This document shows, piece after piece, positions 47,806-60,160 of a DNA stretch of 64,000 nt. Under the pieces are notes generated by a model, which had not been told where the DNA came from, did not search any database, and saw only the letters and a list, made by a program, of their open reading frames with translations. The DNA comes from Synanceia verrucosa (taxonomy: Eukaryota > Chordata > Actinopteri > Perciformes > Synanceiidae). The stretch spans positions 20,253,479 through 20,317,478 of the forward strand of contig CM056559.1 of the NCBI GenBank assembly GCA_029721515.1, written 5' to 3'. The stretch's first letter is position 1. Each line of letters starts with the position of its first letter. Position numbers and translations under genes: made by a program.

Positions 47806-50589
47806 GCTCTGAGTGAACCCTAACCCCCCTGACCAGGCCTGATTAATGTAGGATGGTAAAGTGGTTGAGACAGAAGTGGCAGAGGTTATTCTTCCTCTCT
47901 GTCTCTCTGTATCTATCTGCCTTCGCCACAGGCTACCTTGTATTATAGATGTTCACTATTTAAAGCTTTCCCTCAACACAGATTAAACGTTAATTTACTC
48001 TAACCTCTTTCTTTGTATCTGTCTCACTCTTTTAAACCCTCTGTTTTTTTCTCCCCATGTCTCAGCTCTTGAGGCATCTTGGTTAAAACCTGGGCTTTTG
48101 GTTATGCTCTAGCATGAACATACATGTAAAAATATATAGATGACATGCAGCATTGACTCCTGTTGACATTTGCCTTGAGAATCTCAGTCATTTTGAGTTG
48201 TGCTGCTTGCTGCTGTTCAAGGCTGGAAAATCTTCATTCTTCTCCTGCATTGTATTTCAATAACTAGCCAAACAAAGCTGATGTTGAACCATATACTTCT
48301 ATGACATCCAGCTGAAATAGCTGATACCCTATAGTCTGTACACCTTGCATGACAGTTTGGTAGGCTTCAAATAATGCACCTGGGTCTGGACAAGGGGATG
48401 TAATAGCATCAGTGCTGTTAGCCCTGGAGAGGATTTCTGCATTGAAAGAAGAACAGTGAATGGCACTGAAGGGTTTTTTCCATGGAAAAGAGGGTTTTGA
48501 TTCATCAAATTACCTGAACTGCTTGAAAGCACCTGGCCTTTTCCAAACAGTTTCTAATTATGCCTTCTCAGATGGTTCTGTGACAAACCATCTGGTGCAT
48601 CAGCTTAATAGTATGTCCCTGTTTCTATGAACAACATGAATTTCCATTTATGTCGATAATATTTTACTTTTAAAGTAGGTTATTACATGCATACACATTG
48701 AACTTATCTCATTTAACTGAATGTTATTGTTCTTTTTACATTTTTCCCTACATCCCGTCCTAAACAGAGAAATGAGCCTGTGCCCATTCCATTTATTTGA
48801 ATCTTGGTTTAGTACCATTCTTATGCATTCATTCTTATGAATTTGTACCCATTGGTGGGCCTGGGATAGTACTTGATTTTAATGATGTTTACAGTGGGAT
48901 GCCCCAGTGTGCAGTCACAATATGATGTTTTTATTTATTTTATATTCATATTTAAAATATATGGGGTTATGGATTTCTGGGCCAAATCATTGGTGTTTCA
49001 CGGCAGATGGATAATTGTATGTTTTGAGTAGCAGAGGACAGTGTGACGTGGTGCGCTGGGTAGCAACAGGGATTTTGCGACACAGTGGGTTGCTTTGTGT
49101 CCGTTCTCTTTGTCATGGACAATTTTATTTCAGACATGTCAACAACAACACATTTATTATCTGTGAATAAGGCCCGAGTCCCCAGGACTTGTAACAACAG
49201 GGGAGCATGCTGACTCCCAGCTGTAAGTCAGTCCATGGACTCCATCCATCTCTCACATCTCTCTGTTACTGTTCTTGTCTTTAACAAACTGTGTCCTGAC
49301 AGTGAACAATGGATTTGATTGGCTCAGTTGACTGAAGCTCTCGCCATATTAACTGGATTAGCTGCGCCTGCAGTCTGTAGCTGTGACTGCCGGAAAAAAA
49401 AAAAAACACACTGTGAAGATCAGAAGTTATTCTTGTTCTCATTCAGAATTCAGATTGTATGATCCACTGACTAAAAGCAAGCGTAACCCAGCAACAAATC
49501 ACCCCTGCTGAAATCTAGCATGTGATATAGAAAAATATTTTGATAGAGCGAGTCAGTTATCAAGGGGAAATTCTTCACGCTCAGTATTGCACAATCAGCT
49601 TGAGACTGAAGGAATATCATTATGTTTTATAACCTCAGTTAACTCACTGCAAGTGATCAACAGATCACAATCTTGATCCTGATATCCTTCACATTTGAGC
49701 CTTAGTGTATTAAGGTGGTTGATGTTGGTAAACCAGATGTACATTAATGTGAACAAGAGGATGCACTTTAAACATTAATAGTCCAAAACTCCGTCTCTAG
49801 CCTGTAACATCATTTTGTCTAAGAATATCAGATGCTCTTGACAAGAATTCATATGTTTTTTGTTGCTGTAAAAGAGAGGAATCAATAAGTGGGGAGAACT
49901 CCCAGAGTCCTCAGACTGGAGAAGGACTGTTGAAGAGTTGAAGCGAGACACGGAGGCAGCGGGATGGAAAGCTCTCTCCTTTATATCAATATGTTCTCTG
50001 TTCTGCTGTCACTGCCCTTGAAACTTCAGCCCTTAATTGATTCATAACAATGTTTTCTCACCTTGGTCATCATAGCATATCAAAAAAAAAAATAACAAGT
50101 CATGTTCCACACTCATTTATGAAGGACAGTCTCACTGATGAACCAAATATATTTATTTTAAAGCGTGGTTAGTTACACACATTCTAAGTTTATACCTTTT
50201 ATATATTCATGGAAACTTTCTGGAAGTCTGGGACCAACTTGCCCACAGGCAACTCTCTTCGTGAACATAATACAGCATATTACGGTGTCAACAATTCCCC
50301 TTAATATAAGTATTTTGATGCTGGTCAACCTCAGTGAGAGTTAAGACATGATGAATAGAGACTGAGCATTTTGTATGTTTTCTTATGATTTCTGTGAGAA
50401 CTTGGGCATGCTATGAATAAAAATAAAGATGTTTATTTTACTCTATACAAACTAAAGGTCACTTGACTTGCAATGAGACAAAACTACTACTCTGACCTGA
50501 CTAATAACTTAACCATGAAACAAAAGAAAAGTCACTTCTTAAGGAAGGATTTGTATGTTCTAAATTATAAACAAAATAAACTAAACGGA
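47806..50589. other. non-coding stretch, nothing recognised
   Basis: AT-rich. A strong polypyrimidine tract ending ctccccatgtctcag near 48065 is followed by early stops in all useful frames. A 9-bp hairpin (cagatggtt / aaccatctg) lies near 48568-48595. Confidence 0.4.
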
Positions 50590-51010
50590 AAAGGTAAGAA
50601 AACTAAACTAAAGCTCCAAACAAAAGGTGCTCACAAAAGGTAGGAGGACAGAAGCAAACAAACCTGACATAACTACACTACAAACAAAACTTAACAAAAC
50701 AAAGTAGCAACAAAAAAGGCTCACTCTTGACAGTGGCAAAACTCTAACTTGACATAAGAGGCAAACAAACACTGACTTGACACATGGAACAAGTCGAACA
50801 CAGGGTGGGGGAAAGAAGAAGGAAATACATGAGGTAAGGGGACACTGAGGGAAACAATCAGGGGTAGGGTCCAACAAACACCAGACGCAGGAAAACAGGA
50901 GGGCAGGAAGTGAAGCGGCTAAAAACAAAAGGAAAACAATTAATATAAAAAATAGAACAGGAAATGGTGAGACAACATGAATAAATGGAATGAAAAACAT
51001 AAGTTAACAT
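50590..51010 (-). repeat. possible retroelement 3' UTR-like dispersed repeat
   Basis: The plus strand is rich in aacaaac, gacatgac and aggaaaac units and reads gaaacaatcaggggtagggt and aggagggcaggaagtgaagc. Phrases of this kind recur in fish retroelement tails. The 130-codon minus frame is low-complexity and hydrophobic only because of this base bias. Confidence 0.3.
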
Positions 51011-52647
51011 AGATGACCAGACATGACAGATTTCAAAAGCTTTATGGAAAAATTGTTTTTACAGATTGATTATGAAGCATTGCTTCCTAAACAGTAGATG
51101 TCTTGTAGAAAATGATTATTTAGTTCATGTCTTGTGTTTCATGTTGTCTCACTTCCTGTTTTACTTTGATATTCAACTCTCAAATTGTGTGAATTCCTAC
51201 CCCTGTGTGTTTTTGATTTTCTAGTCAGTCTTTGAAATTATCCTCATACACTGTCCAGCATGTTTAGGTATCAAAACTACTTGATTTTTTTAAAAGATTG
51301 TGGTTCGGCTTAATTCTTGTGTTTCAAATACGTGGGCCAGACTTGACCATTGAAGAGGCTGTGTAGTTCCTAGGGCAGCAAAGATACCTTGGGCAAATGA
51401 AATTTAGTAGGTTACTGGGCCCCTGAGGAAAAAACTATTGACTCCCCGAACTCAACTACTGCTCTTTCTACATTGTGTTTGTGCACTGTCTCCTCCAACT
51501 TCCCATTAGTGCAGAGCACACAGCAGACAGCAGAGTATAACAGTCTCATTATTTGTCCAGACACCCATAAACAACCACTACTCTTCTGCTGAAAAGGCCC
51601 CAGGTTTTCTGTGTGGAAGCTAATTTTGAAAGTACCCCTCTACACAAAATGATCTCATGATAACCCACCATACAGTATATTGAATTTATTTAGATTTTTT
51701 GGTGTTCAGGCAAACACTGTTAATCAATTGAGAGAGCGAAGGCTTTGAGAGCTAATGGAGGTCTGAGAATTTATTTGTGTTGCAAAAACGTAAGAGACAG
51801 AGACAAATGTTAGACGCACACAAACGCTTCTCTGGCCTCCAGGCTGAGCTAAAAGGGGTTAGCTGGTGTTGGCGGTAGTGTCGACCTCTGTTTAAGTCTA
51901 TTTATTTTTCACTTTTACTCATGTAGCATCTATTCCTCTCTTTTCCTTCACTGTCTTAATCTTTACCTCTTTCTCTAGCTCACACGGGTACATAACAAGT
52001 CAAAATAAAGCTACATGATTGGAAAGTGTGATCAAGGAATTACTTGAAACTGATAAGGAAATACAGTGAGTAACAGAAAGTATAAGGTGATATCCTGCAG
52101 TACCAGTTTCTAATGATTCATCAGGTGTTCTTGTTTTTGAAGTGTATGACTCTGATTGGCTCCAAGAGAGTTCAAGACAGGAAAGAAACTAAAATTAGAC
52201 TGCATGAAATGATCACAGATCACAGGAACACCCACTTTTAGATAAGTGGAGTGTTTGCCATGACAGACATGTCTATAAAATGTTCTCTCTGATGTGGAGA
52301 AATATGGATCAGTCAGTGGTCGGAGAAGGAGAGCACCAAGGAGCCTTTGAAGTCATTTAAAGAAGTAACATTTATTGAAATCCTGACATCAGGAGGGACA
52401 GGAACACGCTCCAATACAGGAATTCAGTATTCGAGTCTGCTTCGTATTCCTGCCCCCTCTCCCCCTGTCAGGCTTTTAAACCACCACACCATAATACTAT
52501 ACACCCATAGAGTTACAAGTATTTACCTTGCATTACTTCGCATCACGTTACACTAGGACAAGCCTGTCTTATCGAATGGCAGGTGCTTGAGGCACCCCTG
52601 ACAGCTTCCTCTGACTTTAGTTGTCAATGCAGAGATAGGTAGACACC
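51011..52647. other. non-coding stretch, nothing recognised
   Basis: AT-rich sequence without recognised repeats or exons. Confidence 0.45.
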
Positions 52648-53952
52648 TGGGGCCTCATGTATCAACACTTGTGTGGATTCCATACTGAGAGCTGGCGTAT
52701 GCTGCAATCCACAAAGCACGTACGCCATCAAAAATATGGATGTATGAAACAGTGCAAACGTTGGAGTCCACGCAGCTTCCCTTGATACATCTCTATCAGC
52801 GTGGAATTGAGCACACATGTTGGAGTCATGGACTCCTACCTCACCATACCCACATATAAATATGCAAATGCATTTAAATAGTGGAGAAATTCAGGGTGTA
52901 GCCACAGTCACCTGATTTAAAAGCACAGGATGACGGATGATGGGCTGCACTTGATGGATCTCACTGAAAAAAGTTCAATTTCAATGCTGATGAAGCTATT
53001 TTACACACATGTGTAGATGATAATCAGGAACACACACATGCAAACCATGAATCAGGGAGTAGACTGATGACCAGCAATGATTTACTACAGCCGTCCCACA
53101 CCATGCACGACTGCAGCCTGTTCCCACCATGCTGTTCGTTAGAATGTACGAACCGTGCGTTGAGCCACACCACCTCGCACAATGTTGGTCAGATGCATTT
53201 GAGCACAAATATCCTGCACACTGATGTTAGTAAAAATCTTAATGATTAACGTAAACATAATCATTCTAAGATGGTGCTTTTATTGCAACATGAGTGCAGT
53301 TGATTGCTGCAATTACATCAGGGACTCTGACTAATGCTGCAAATTACGCTTTAATTTTGACCTGTTCAACTGCATTTTGTGGGAATTTTACGTGACTGGC
53401 TGACATGCGTGGCACGGTGGTGCAGTGGTTAGCATTGTTGCCCCACAGCAAGAAGGTCCTGGGTTCGATTCCCAACCCGGGAGTTCTCCCCATGTCTGCA
53501 TGGGTTCTCTCCGGGTACTCTCTCCGGCTTCCTCCCATCATCCAAAAACATGCATGGTTTGAAACTGAGGATAAGCAGTAGAAATAGATGGATGGATGGA
53601 TGGCTGACATGCAGAGAACCCCTGAATCAGTCGACCCTGGCATGACCATTCTGAAACGGTCGGCCAGCTGCCAGGCCAAGAAGCCCAGCGTGGTGAGCAC
53701 CTGTGTGCGGCTCCTCCTGTAATGCTCCAAGGCCGGTCGCAGCTCACAGCTGTTTACCAACTAGTGACAGTTTCCCAGAATCCCCTCTAAGTGTCACCAA
53801 CAGAAAGCATCAAAAGCATCAGAACCTGGCATACGCCAGCTATGAAGTTGACATGGAGCAGCGCCAGTTTCCACTCTCATTTCACTGTTGATACATCTGA
53901 ACGTGAGCATGGATGCTGATGTACACTACTTTGATACTGTATATGAGGGCCC
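52648..53952 (-). mobile_element. decayed PIF/Harbinger transposon, copy 2, split by a SINE
   Basis: The left end is ggggcctcatgtatcaac and the right end is tttgatactgtatatgaggg followed by ccc, matching copy 1 at 37686-38791. Minus-strand frames keep HARBI1-type pieces: ELRPALEHYRRSRTQVLTTL followed by GFLAWQLADRF (within 53620-53760) and ARWCGSTHGSYILTNSMVG (within 52996-53208). The latter corresponds to the ARWPGSTHDS-type block that carries a catalytic Asp in the family; here that Asp position reads Gly. Frameshifts and the SINE at 53409-53600 make it non-functional. Confidence 0.7.
53397..53612 (+). mobile_element. tRNA-derived SINE with ATGG tail, near complete
   Basis: It is flanked by tggctgacatgc at 53397-53408 and 53601-53612. 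The first bases may overlap the tail, so the duplication is 11-12 bp. The head ggcacggtggtgcagtggtt carries an A-box-like segment (53418-53431) and a perfect B box ggttcgattcc (53462-53472). The body has ccatgtctgcatgggttctc and cggcttcctcccatcatcca, then jumps by internal deletion to ggataagcagtagaaataga and the (ATGG)n tail. It sits inside Harbinger copy 2. The same host site is uninterrupted in copy 1. Confidence 0.85.
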
Positions 53953-55880
53953 TCCTGAAGCAACCCATGTCTCAACTCTGCACTCTGAGAAGAAAGTGTC
54001 TGTGGCCTTCAGATTTAATGCTGCTTACAGGGCCAGTAGTGACCCCTAGTTTAGTGAACCAGTAGTGAACCCCTAAATTTAGAAAATTCCACACTTTCCT
54101 ATTTCATATACTCTATTCATTTTGACAGAATGATTGAGACTCTTTGATGTGTTTGAAGATTTATTCATCGATTATTGCACAAGAACGTATTACTGACTGA
54201 TTGAATCACTTCCATTTCAATGTGCTTGGATTGAGTGGAATCAAGCTGAATTAAACTGAGAGACAGATGAGAGGAGTTTTGGTCCAACAATCATATTTTT
54301 GCTTTTTTTTCATCAGCCTCCTACTGTTCATGTGTGGCTGATGAAGAGCGTTTGCAGTGCAGCAGCTGTGAGAAAACATGCATTTATTAGCACACTACAT
54401 GGAGATGGTGATGATTCAACATCTAAATCAATAGATGCTTCATCTAGTCACCTACGCTCAGACAAGCAGTAGTGCACACACAGAACACTCTCCTACATGA
54501 ATTGTACTCAGTAGTACTTCAAGCAGCAGCTTTGAAATGCATTAATTTGAAAACTTTCCTCACAACTACAAATAAACACACACACACACACACACACCAA
54601 GTGTGCAATATAATACACGTATGTAAATTTCATGGTTTTTAATCAGTATGTAAATTTCATAAGCATGTAAATTAAAATATCTAGGGAAACAGCTTCAGGT
54701 CTAGGTGGCACCATGCACCGGGGCTGGATGATAACTGTCACCATAATGGTAAAAAGAATTGTTGAGCCCATTCATCTCCACCTTCCACCATCACTGTCTT
54801 TACTTCACAGTCAGTAGCCTACAGACTAAATGGTGACATGCCTAAAGAAAAAAATATGTTCTTATTTTGCATTTCAATTACAGCAGGTGTGGATAATCAG
54901 GCACACAGTAACCAGCTTCTGTCAGTGACAGTAGCTTCACTTGGGGCTCGGGGCTACACTGACTCAATTGAGCTCCAGTGATGAGATGGGGTCATGGGCA
55001 TGATGACAGACAGAGCTGATGGCTGATCCCATAGACCAAGCCCCCCTGAGAGCTAGGATGCTCAAAACTGGTGGTTGTATTATCCTCAACAGTAGACATT
55101 TACATATTCACACCAGAGTATTGAGTTTGCATTTCAAAGTGAGTCTGTGACAGGGAGTGTTGCATTATGGGCTGTTTGTACACATAATGTTGCTAGGTTC
55201 GCGAGTTTCTGCATGTCCATCTTTTGTAGAAGATCCTGACAGCATGTGTTGCAGGGGAAATGAATTCTGGAAGCACCTCCTAATAGAGCAGAGAAGCAAC
55301 CATTAATTACTGGTGAAATATCACCAACTATGAAATACAGCTTTGTCTCTAGTTTTGCTTTAGTTTTGAATGGCTTCCAAGTAACCTAAATACACCAGAT
55401 CTGGCAGATCAGTACTGACACCAGGCTTTTATGGAGGATTGATTAGTTGAGTGAAGTCAGGTGTGCCTCGTCAGTTGAGTAGCGCTCCTGCCACACATCC
55501 TGCCTCGCACAAGCTCAACCTAGAATGAAACAAGAGATTTACATGGTTATAATTATTAGATAGATATCTTATATACAGGTGGACTTCTCAGTGGGGCATG
55601 CACAGTACATTCAATATCATGGCTTTTTTTTACTAATAAATATGTTATATGGTTTACAGATGTTGCTCAAAGGGATGGGTCCCGATACTCTGTGCCTGGT
55701 GATAAGTGTTCATCAGAGTGACAGAATGCCTATGGGAATTAACTGTTCCTGGGTCTGGTTGTTTTGGCGTACAGTGCTCTGAAGCACCTCCCAGACATCC
55801 ATCTCCGACAGTGAACTGAAGCCATTATATCGCTCTCTGCAAAACAGAGTTGTGTTCACGTTTGTGGACGTGCTGCTGTG
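53953..55880. other. non-coding stretch with CA repeat
   Basis: (CA)n array at 54575-54598. Otherwise nothing recognised. Confidence 0.45.
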
Positions 55881-55996
55881 ATGAACTGGTGACTTGTCCA
55901 GGGTGTACCCTGCCTTACACACTATGACAGCTGGGATAGGCACCAGCCCCTCAGCGACCCTATGTAGGATAAGTGGTTGATAATTGATGGATGGAT
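55881..55996 (+). mobile_element. ATGG-tailed SINE 3' fragment
   Basis: Reads gtgacttgtccagggtgtac, cagctgggataggcaccagc, aggataagtgg and a short tgatggatgga tail. This is the 3' half of the same SINE family in plus orientation. Confidence 0.75.
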
Positions 55997-57152
55997 TCTA
56001 GGATTCTGTACAGTCAAAAGAACCCATCACTACTATAAAACCACTGACAAAAGAATAATTTTACCCCCAGATTAAAAAAAAAAAAAAAAAACACTTACCA
56101 AAAACATTACTTTCCAAACTTAGCACACTAACGCAGCTAGTCCTAGCGTTCACATTGTTCATAACCTTATTAATGAGCTTAGTTTGCTAATGGCTGAGTG
56201 GGCAACAAACATGGGATGCACATTGTGCTTTACTGGACAGAAAGGAAGACTCATTCTCAGAAAAATAATCTCTCACTAAAACATTTTCAGCAGAACTAGA
56301 AAAGAAGGGTTCCTCATATCATCAGTGTTTCCTGATATTTAAGACGCTGCTTTCAAAGTTTACCTTGAACCTAATGGACAGATGAGATGATAACAATGAA
56401 GGGCAAACATGCTGGTATGTCATTGTTTTCCAAAATCACATGATTTAAATGAAGGAAGAGAGAGCGAGCCAGGATCCTGCAGGGTGGAAAAGGAGAGGAT
56501 ATGGAAGGATTAGCAGGAGGGGAGAGGCGACTTGGATCCAAACTAAAGGTCAATGTGGATCAAACACAGATCCTCAACCCTCTGTGTACTGCTGCCAGCA
56601 AAGTGTGTGTGTGTCCGTGTGTGTGTGGTCTGCAGTCCTCTCCCTTTGCTATAAATGGGATAGGTCAACAGTTGCAAAACACACACACACACACACACAC
56701 AAACCTTCATGTAGCTCCTTCAGTATGTCGTGGTTCATTAGGTACAGTAACACCACGAAAACACACACACACGCACGCACACACACACACACACACACGT
56801 TTCTATCCATTTTAATTGGTCGTTTGAAGGCAGAACTACATTAGTCACAACAGAAGCATGAAGAAAGCAGTGGCTTCATAACATTGTGCTTTAAACAGAC
56901 AACATAGTTTTTTGTCATTATTTATTATTTATTTATTTTCGCAAAACAAAAAATAAAACTAATTTTACTCTAATGATTAACATGTCCTGAAAATGACTTG
57001 TTACTCCAGTCACAGTGAATTAGGATGCTTTTCATGCTGCACCTCATTTTAACAACAGAAACGAGCTGTGATGGGACATGCCACTGCTTTACAAGCCCTT
57101 AGTTGTGGCACAAGTCCAAGGTCAAGACTGATGAGTCATTTCACCTCCAGAA
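55997..57152. other. non-coding stretch with CA microsatellites
   Basis: (CA)n arrays at about 56679-56702 and 56761-56798 and a GT-rich run at 56606-56630 dominate the open frames here. A poly-A run lies near 56073-56092. Confidence 0.5.
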
Positions 57153-57476
57153 GTCGATTCCCGGCCCGGGGCCTTTCTGTGTGGAGTTTGCATGTTCTCC
57201 CCGTGTCTGCGTGGGTTCTCTCCGGGTACTCCGGCTTCCTCCCACCATCCAAAAACATGCATGGTGATTAGATTAATTGGCTAACTTAAATTGACCGTAG
57301 GTGTGAATGTGAGTGTGAGTGGTTGTCTGTCTCTATGTGTCCTTTGATGAGGTGGAGACTTGTCCAGGGTGTACCCTGCCTTCCAGTCTAAGACAGCTGG
57401 GATAGGCTCCAGCCCCCCCAGACCCTATGAGGATAAGCTGTAGAAAATAGATGGATGGATGAATGGATGGATGGAT
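57153..57476 (+). mobile_element. ATGG-tailed SINE, long copy lacking the 5' head
   Basis: It begins at the B-box region (gtcgattcccggcccgggg). It continues through tttgcatgttctccccgtgt, cttcctcccaccatccaaaa, cttaaattgaccgtaggtgt and cttgtccagggtgtaccctg, then ataggctccagcc, and ends in an interrupted (ATGG)n tail. The body is the most complete of the five copies. The head upstream of the B box is missing, and no secure target duplication was found. Confidence 0.8.
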
Positions 57477-59261
57477 GTAAGAAAGTCAGTAGTCAGAATC
57501 TTCCTGAGAGAAAAATGCATTTATCAACCATTCTTTAGCGGCTCTTCTGGGTTTCCTTGAAATCTAGTTCAGAAACTTTGCAGCTCTTAAAAACCCCACA
57601 GCTATTAAAGCCATCATCATTCTTTTGCACTTGGACTTGATTGCATCAGTATGTGTTCCTGGGGGATGCTGGGGAAATTAAACAAGTGACTCCAGTCCAG
57701 ACAGACTTTATTTAGGGCTGTCGACATGTTATTTTACCATGCAGGCAGAAAGACACTTTATTCATTTATCTTTGTCAAAAAGCATCGCTGTGGCATCGCT
57801 GTCGGAGTGTTTTGGTTCACTGAGGAAGAGACGAGTTGGAGAAGCTGGGATTTAGAGCTTTGAAAATCCACCATGGAAACGTCGCAGAAAGCACTGACGA
57901 GACAGTGGCCAAATAATTATGTTGAAACTGGACATATTTTCACTGGAATACATAGTTCTTTTACTGTCCAGTCACCACAGTGAGGAGGAGAGCTGAATTG
58001 ACAAAAATGGGAAAAATGGAAGGGAGGATCGCTTTTCCAGGATTAACAGAGGTGCAACAGATGTTATGTGTTGACAGTAACAACAGTGATAAATACACAT
58101 AGACACGAGACACACCTAGACATATGACAATTGTTATATGTTATGTGAGCGTATATGGAAAGAATGGATCCTGGGGGATGTCGAACAGCATCTAAGCTCA
58201 ACCCACAGATAACTGCAAATCCTTTTAACTCTGCTTTGGTCTCATCAGTGGAAACATGAATAGAAACAAATCTATAAACAAGGTTTTTGAATTAACCTCC
58301 AGAATCACATTCAGACCTCAGGATCCTGCACCAAACATGATAAAACCTTGGAGTTACCATAGTGGTCCCTTGGTCTTGTTAACTGTGTGCCTAATGGACA
58401 GCTCAGCAGTATAGATGCTAGGTGACATTTAGCAGGCAACTTGGCAACAAGGGTAATTCCTCATCTGTAGTATTCAGAAGATCCTCAGAGACGAGTAATG
58501 GATAAGTGGGGGAGAGAGTGAAGGGTAGGCAATAAAAGAGAATGGTGTCAGCCTGAAAAAGAGAGAAACTGAAGCAGAGAGAAAAGGGTTGGGAAATGGA
58601 GGGAGAGCAGGACGAGGATTAATCTTTCTGTTGGTTTCAACGACTTCTCATCTCCCATCTCACCTCCCATGTGACAAAAGCGATAATGAGCACACATAGA
58701 CACAAACTCTGTCGAAGTATCTGGGTTGTTAGCAGACCAGGACCAGAACCAATCCAGGACCAAAGCCAGATCCATTGCATGGGTTACCTGCTGACATGCT
58801 TCACTATAGCTCCACCACAGTTGATGTGACTGTAGCAGAGTTCGGGGAGTGACATTAATAAGCTAACCCCACAGGACAACATGCAGTCAGAGTGTACAGG
58901 TGGAGCCTTTGAAATGTCATATGACCAGCAGCAGTGGAGGCAGAACTGAGACACTGCAGGCAAACATATATTTCATAACATTCAAAATCCCCTCTGTAGA
59001 AACCATTGACTCTAAAATGACAATAAAATGAAGCAATACTTTTGAACCTAGCTTAATTCAGCTATATGTTGTACGATTATATGCAAATGCAGTAGGCTAT
59101 ATATATATTTGATAAGATAATGCTGCACTTGCATATTAAATGTAAATACTGTCAGAGCATTAATACTACAAAATATTGTCTTACTGTAAGTAATCAATTG
59201 GGGTGGTCCTGTGGTCATACAGTACATACTGTAATAGTCACCATGTTTACACTATTCACTA
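57477..59261. other. non-coding stretch, nothing recognised
   Basis: No recognisable repeat or exon. Confidence 0.45.
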
Positions 59262-60160
59262 CAGGTGTGACAAGATATTGTGATGTGAGATCTTGCAAGA
59301 TGAAATTGTGACGACAGAAAAAGAAAACTGACAAAAAGGCAAAGAAAAGCAAGTATCCCTGGCTGCAGTATGCAAATCAGGGCGGAGTCAAATGTTTAAC
59401 TCCACCCACACTGAGCCACATTGGCACTCCCCATTGGCTAGAGTGTTAGGGTTAGGGGAGCACACTGGGTTAGGCATATCACATCTGATGATCAGCGTTG
59501 AGCCACCCCCCAGTCTGCGGGCTGCAGCCAGGGGCTACTCAAGAAAAGCGGCAACGGCAGCACTTCGGTAAAGTTAAGCTGGTTTCACACCGAATGCGCA
59601 AGGTGCAGGTTAGCCGAGAGAAACTCATTCATTGTGCAAGTGGTTGTGCTGCGCGAAGGTGCTGCAGGAGAGATGCCATGAGCTGCACAGAAAAGGGGGA
59701 AAAGCATATTTGTATAAAAGATGGAGGAAAGGCCGATTCTTGCAGTATTGCAATTTGGCGAGCCGTGGGAGACCAGAATGGAGCTCCTGGATGAGCTGAA
59801 ACTCTCCCACATCCTGCCTCCCCTCAAAGTGGCATGAACCCAAACTCTTCTTGCTCATCTCCTCCTCCTCCTCATCATCAGCATAAGTAAAGCAGCTTTA
59901 GAAAGACAGTGGCAGATTTTAACTTCCTGGATTTATATGTCAAAGGATCTAAAGATGTAAACGATGCATTTCATGCAACATTGGTGAGGCACACAATGCG
60001 CTACAACAATAGAGATGCTTCCCCGGTGCTCCACAAAAACCATATGAGCATCAACTGTTGCAAAGATAGCACAGAGACCATATAAGAAGTGCAACACCAG
60101 AACAAAAAAGGAAAAGCGTTCCCCTTAAACCTGCAGCATCACCAGATTCAGCTGCTAGCA
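59262..60160. mobile_element. hAT-like repeat, copy 2, with nested insertion
   Basis: It starts caggtgtgacaagatattgt and shares several blocks with copy 1 (40115-40560): gcagcacttcggtaaagtta before the nested insertion, and gtgcaacaccagaacaaaaa with cagcatcacca after it. It has extra sequence at 59330-59540 not found in copy 1. No transposase frame remains. Confidence 0.5.
59574..59900. mobile_element. 321-bp Harbinger-like MITE with TTA duplication
   Basis: An insertion at 59577-59897 is bounded by TTA on both sides (59574-59576 and 59898-59900). Inverted ends are agctggtttcac and, on the other strand, agctgctttact. The uninterrupted paralogous site is aaagTTAgaaag at 40321-40331. A 3-bp TTA duplication fits the PIF/Harbinger superfamily. 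A 38-codon frame starts MEERPILAVLQFGE, with no recognised domain; it may be a leftover of a parent element's gene. Confidence 0.65.

Noticed and set aside
50608..51000. 130-codon hydrophobic minus-strand frame
   Set aside because: Hydrophobicity reflects a pyrimidine-rich strand of a probable dispersed repeat, not a membrane protein.
53462..53472. Perfect pol III B box suggesting a tRNA gene
   Set aside because: It belongs to a SINE head with target duplication and ATGG tail; no cloverleaf can be closed.
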